Source: JAZKAR01 sp040389065 | GTDB taxonomy: Bacteria; Pseudomonadota; Gammaproteobacteria; Burkholderiales; Casimicrobiaceae | Length of the DNA stretch: 64,000 nucleotides | Assembly: GCA_040389065.1 (NCBI GenBank) | Contig: JAZKAR010000004.1 | Location: 108,488-172,487 of the forward strand | Direction of reading: 5' to 3' | Shown here: in pieces, positions 61,194 through 64,000 of the stretch | How the letters are laid out: every line of letters starts with the position of its first letter | How positions within the stretch are numbered: position 1 is the first letter of the stretch | The notes under the pieces: model-generated | The model's input: only the letters and a program-made list of their open reading frames with translations | The model's database searches: none | What the model was told of the DNA's origin: nothing | Program-made: the position numbers and the translations under genes

Positions 61194-62515
61194 ATGTTGC
61201 AAAAAACCAAAGAAGTTGATCAAGATACTTCATGGCTTGCAAAATTAGGGCCAGGCTTAGTAACAGGCGCAGCTGACGATGATCCAAGTGGCATCGCTAC
61301 CTATTCACAAGCAGGCGCACAGTTTGGTTTTAATATGTTATGGAGCTTGTTACTTACCTATCCCTTAATGGTTGCTATTCAAATGGTGAGTGCAAAACTG
61401 GGGCGGGTAACAGGTTATGGCTTAGCTACTAATATTCGTAAATATTATCCTGTATGGTTCTTATATAGTATTGTAGGGTTATTAGTGGTTGCAAATACCA
61501 TTAATATTGCTGCTGATATTGCAGCTATGGCAGATGTAATGAAATTGATAATAGGGGGATCCACGAAAATTTATGCAGTTAGTCTCGGTATTTTTTCGTT
61601 GCTGCTGCAAATTTTTATTCCTTATAGCCGCTATGTAAACCTTCTCAAATGGCTTACGCTATCGTTGCTAGCCTATGTTGCCTTACGCTATCGTTGCTAG
61701 CCTATGTTGCTACTGTATTCGTTGTGCATATATCTTGGATAGAAGTTTTTAAAAATATATTACTTCCTCAGTGGTCATGGAAACCTGCGTTTATTACTAC
61801 TATTGTAGCTGTATTTGGTACTACGATTAGCCCTTATTTATTTTTTTGGCAGGCTTCACAAGAAGTAGAAGAGTTAAATGCTAGCCCAATTGAGCAGCCA
61901 CTAAAACAAGCGCCTAAACAAAGTGAGCACCAATTTAAACGGATTAAAATAGATACCTGTATTGGAATGGGCTTTTCTAATATGGTAGCTTTTTTTATTA
62001 TGCTATCAACGGCTGTTACGCTGCACTCTCATGGGATTACAAATATTGAAACTTCTGCGCAGGCAGCAAGTGCATTACGACCAATAGCTGGCGACTTTGC
62101 TTTTTGGTTATTTAGTATAGGTATTATAGGTACTGGCTTGTTAGCAATTCCTGTATTAGCAGGGGCAGCAGCTTATGCAATGGCAGGTACATTTAAATGG
62201 AAAAGCAGTCTTGAATATAAGCCTTCGATGGCTAAAAAATTTTATGCCATTATTACGTTATCAACGTTAATAGGTGTTGGCTTATGTTTTACTGCTATTA
62301 ACCCTATAAAAGCGCTGTATTGGAGTGCAGTGATTAATGGTGTTATTTCTATTCCAATAATGATCATTATGATGCTTATGGTAGTACGCTCAGATGTTAT
62401 GGGCGAGTTTGTGATTTCATCTAGGCTCAAAATAGCAGGGTGGATATGTGTAGGAGTAATGATTTTTGCTGTAGCAATGATGTTTTGGACATCTGCGCGA
62501 AACTACTTCCTGTGA
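61194..62515 (+). pseudogene. Nramp-family divalent metal transporter gene, disrupted by a 29-bp tandem duplication
   Basis: The 5' part encodes GPGLVTGAADDDPSGIATYSQAGAQFG, and membrane segments follow up to SRYVNLLKWLTLSLLAYVA. The frame then ends at 61700. The same peptide LTLSLLAYVA begins again in another frame and runs to 62515 with further membrane segments. A 29-bp direct duplication (61653-61681 and 61682-61710) causes the shift. Removing one copy restores a 430-aa ORF, a normal Nramp length. The first-helix motif is DPSG where classical Nramp has DPGN, so the metal may differ from manganese or iron. It is a candidate for reversible inactivation. Confidence 0.85.
61653..61710 (+). 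repeat. 29-bp exact tandem duplication within the Nramp gene
   Basis: Two back-to-back identical 29-bp units, each starting cttacgctatcg. The length is not a multiple of three, so the duplication shifts the frame. Both halves of the transporter are otherwise intact. Confidence 0.95.
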
Positions 62516-62561
62516 TAAACAGTAATTGATAATAGATCATCATTTGAATTAAGCAATAAAA

Positions 62562-63257
62562 ATGAGAATAACATCTGTATTAGATTATTTGCAGTGGCAT
62601 AAAGATCACTGTACAGCTCAAATGTTCAGAGGGCAGGGCGATATACGCTGGTCTTTATGGCCTGTACGCTATGCTGATTGTTTGAAAGAAGATTATGAGG
62701 GAATATTGCAGATTGAGCAGCATTTAGTTAAATAATTTGAAATATGTGCTATGCCTTTTAGGGATTACCGAAAAGCATGCTATCTTGAAAAGCTAGTAGA
62801 TGCGCAACACTATGGATTACCTACTCGATTATTAGATTGGACCTCTAGTCCATTAAAAGCTTTATATTTTTCTGTTGATAATCATAAACTTGATGATATG
62901 GATGGTGTTATTTATGGCTTAACTCCTCTAAGTTGGTGAGAGGGTACTGATCAAGTAAAAATCGATTCTAATTTAACTATTTTTTTTCCTGAAAGTTTAA
63001 ATGAGAGAGTCGATGCTCAAGAAGGATGCTTTACTGCATTTCCTTTGCCCCAGTCGGGTTTTGAGGTATTGCCTTTAGGAAAAGATAGTTATCCTAATGA
63101 TATTGATACGTTTTGTTCAGTAACTATTTTATCTCATCACAAACGCATGATTCGAAAAGAGCTTAGCCGATGTGGTGTTAACCAAAAAACTATTTATCCT
63201 GGTTTAGAGGGAGTGGCTAAGTGGATAAAATCAAATATTGCAAATTATAAAGTTTAA
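62562..63257 (+). pseudogene. FRG-domain protein gene with two in-frame stops
   Basis: A single frame of 231 codons encodes an FRG-like protein: AQMFRGQGDIRWSLWPVRYAD, then TAA (62733), then DAQHYGLPTRLLDWTSSPLKALYFSV, then TGA (62937), then further sequence to RKELSRCGVNQKTIYPGLEGVAKWI at 63257. All parts are colinear and in the same frame, so only two point changes break it. FRG domains occur in many uncharacterised, possibly defence-related proteins. It starts 46 bp after the Nramp gene. Confidence 0.8.
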
Positions 63258-63392
63258 CGCTGCACGAGACAAAAAATTTATAACTCTGCTAGCTCAATCG
63301 CGGATTACACAAAGTAAGTGCAAAGGCATTAAAAAGGATGAGTTTGATGATGATCAAACAACTGTGTTCCGGCAAGAACGAGGTTGTTCAAA

Positions 63393-63504
63393 ATGAAGCA
63401 TTATCACCAATTCACCCAAGCAGAAAGATACTACATAGCATTTCTAATGAGGAGAGGGTATTCAATCAGAGAGGTTGCAAAAGAATTAGGTCGAGCGACA
63501 AGCG
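63393..63504 (+). mobile_element. 5' remnant of an IS30-family transposase gene
   Basis: From the ATG at 63393 the frame reads MKHYHQFTQAERYYIAFLMRRGYSIREVAK, the typical N-terminal HTH of IS30 transposases. It loses frame at an A5 run (one extra base relative to the expected KELGR) and stops. The following DNA belongs to the SRPBCC gene, so the rest of the transposase is gone. No terminal inverted repeat could be identified. Confidence 0.7.
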
Positions 63505-63511
63505 CAAATAA

Positions 63512-63919
63512 TTACTTAATATTTTCAATATGATGTTTAAAATTGTTAAGGATTGCCTGCCAGCCATTTTGCTGCTGCTCTATGGAGTGAGTTTCCTCAG
63601 CATCAAAAATGACTTTTACATTCACTCCATTTGTCGTTTCAGTGAAGTCAACCCTTGCATTACGATTTCCGAATGAATATTCCAGAAGACTATTTGTTAC
63701 TACGTTGGTATAAGTACCAGAAAAGTCAAAACCAAAACTGCCATCTTTTGCTTCCATACGCGAAGAAAATATACCGCCTATACGAAGATCAACATTAGCC
63801 TTGACTGTATGCCAGTCATCGGATGCAGCATTCCACTGGATAATATCTTCTGGAGTTATATAAGCATGCCAAACTTTTTCGATGGGTGCGACGACTGTTG
63901 TTTCAACAGTTATTTGCAT
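63512..63919 (-). CDS. SRPBCC/AHSA1-domain protein
   Basis: 135 aa, complete. It begins ITVETTVVAPIEKVWHAYITPEDIIQWNAASDDWHTVKANVDLRIGGIFSSRMEAKDGSFGFDFSGTY and ends WQAILNNFKHHIENIK, the canonical pattern of the AHSA1-like SRPBCC family. Family members bind small hydrophobic ligands or, in some cases, Hsp90-like partners. The stop is very near the IS30 remnant. It is a different paralogue from the one at 21019. Confidence 0.88.
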   Translation of the reverse strand: MQITVETTVVAPIEKVWHAYITPEDIIQWNAASDDWHTVKANVDLRIGGIFSSRMEAKDGSFGFDFSGTYTNVVTNSLLEYSFGNRNARVDFTETTNGVNVKVIFDAEETHSIEQQQNGWQAILNNFKHHIENIK

Positions 63920-64000
63920 TTCATTTATCCTTTTTGATTTGTAGCTAACGAATAAAAGGGACTTCCCCGTCCCGGCAAAGCATCAGTTGTTTGGTAAGAA

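Noticed and set aside
21019..63919. The two SRPBCC genes as a recent duplication
   Set aside because: The proteins differ in length and most residues; they are separate members of a large family.
1..64000. tRNA or rRNA genes
   Set aside because: No cloverleaf arms with T-loop consensus or conserved rRNA segments were found on either strand by eye; a dedicated tRNA scan would be the decisive test.

Overview
The window reads as a gammaproteobacterial chromosome segment of low to moderate GC. The genes are typical of that group: LysR regulators, a MocR regulator paired with a drug/metabolite transporter, MpaA, a DksA/TraR-type zinc finger and HipBA. The AT-rich intergenic DNA, eukaryote-like domains (RCC1, GH3, cadherin-like repeats) and several decaying genes would suit a host-associated lineage such as the Legionellales. 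That placement is a weak inference. A run of 10 Ns at 52567-52576 shows that this is a draft scaffold.

1-8.2 kb is the 3' end of a trans-AT polyketide cluster on the + strand. It holds a final PKS module (KR-ACP-ACP-thioester reductase), a PfaD-like trans enoyl reductase, two free-standing acyltransferases and an Sfp-type phosphopantetheinyl transferase. The PPTase appears to start at ATT. The terminal reductase predicts release of the product as an aldehyde or alcohol. A LysR/MFS pair follows.

10.5-32.4 kb is mostly housekeeping and accessory genes. It includes four or more GNAT acetyltransferases, a DUF72 protein, a MocR/EamA divergent pair with direct-repeat operators, MpaA, an HD phosphohydrolase, a beta-alanine/methylmalonate-semialdehyde catabolic pair (aminotransferase and MmsA) with a divergent LysR, an Asn/Gly/Tyr-rich secreted protein, a receiver-AraC regulator and a HipBA module with a perfect inverted-repeat operator. 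Three diverged copies of an unnamed repeat, which also looks like a small-peptide family, lie at 4.8, 19.3 and 20.2 kb. Two of them flank the HD gene in convergent orientation.

32.4-53.7 kb is a rearranged surface-protein locus. A truncated alcohol dehydrogenase abuts a 5'-truncated giant gene of about 4,400 codons (Ig/cadherin-like repeats, a YD-like segment, dockerin-like motifs, a propeller-like region, a peptidoglycan-binding plus M15 peptidase module, an M10 protease, more cadherin-like repeats and a DUF4114-like domain). One in-frame amber codon splits it. A membrane-anchored seven-blade RCC1 protein and a DUF4166 protein follow. The 3' end of the giant gene plus both downstream genes has been duplicated, and a third, inverted, fragment of the DUF4166 gene is present. 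A three-gene cassette (Coq4-like, MarR/GbsR-like, fatty acid desaturase) sits between the copies.

54-58.2 kb is a tightly overlapped minus-strand operon: a small membrane protein, a fusion of an integral-membrane fatty acid hydroxylase with a GH3-type acyl-adenylating enzyme, and an enolase-superfamily enzyme. It is the best candidate here for an undescribed biosynthetic pathway. 58.4-64 kb holds small secreted, CBS and DUF3597 proteins, an Nramp-family transporter broken by a 29-bp tandem duplication, an FRG-domain pseudogene, an IS30 remnant and an SRPBCC protein. No tRNA, rRNA or CRISPR array was found.
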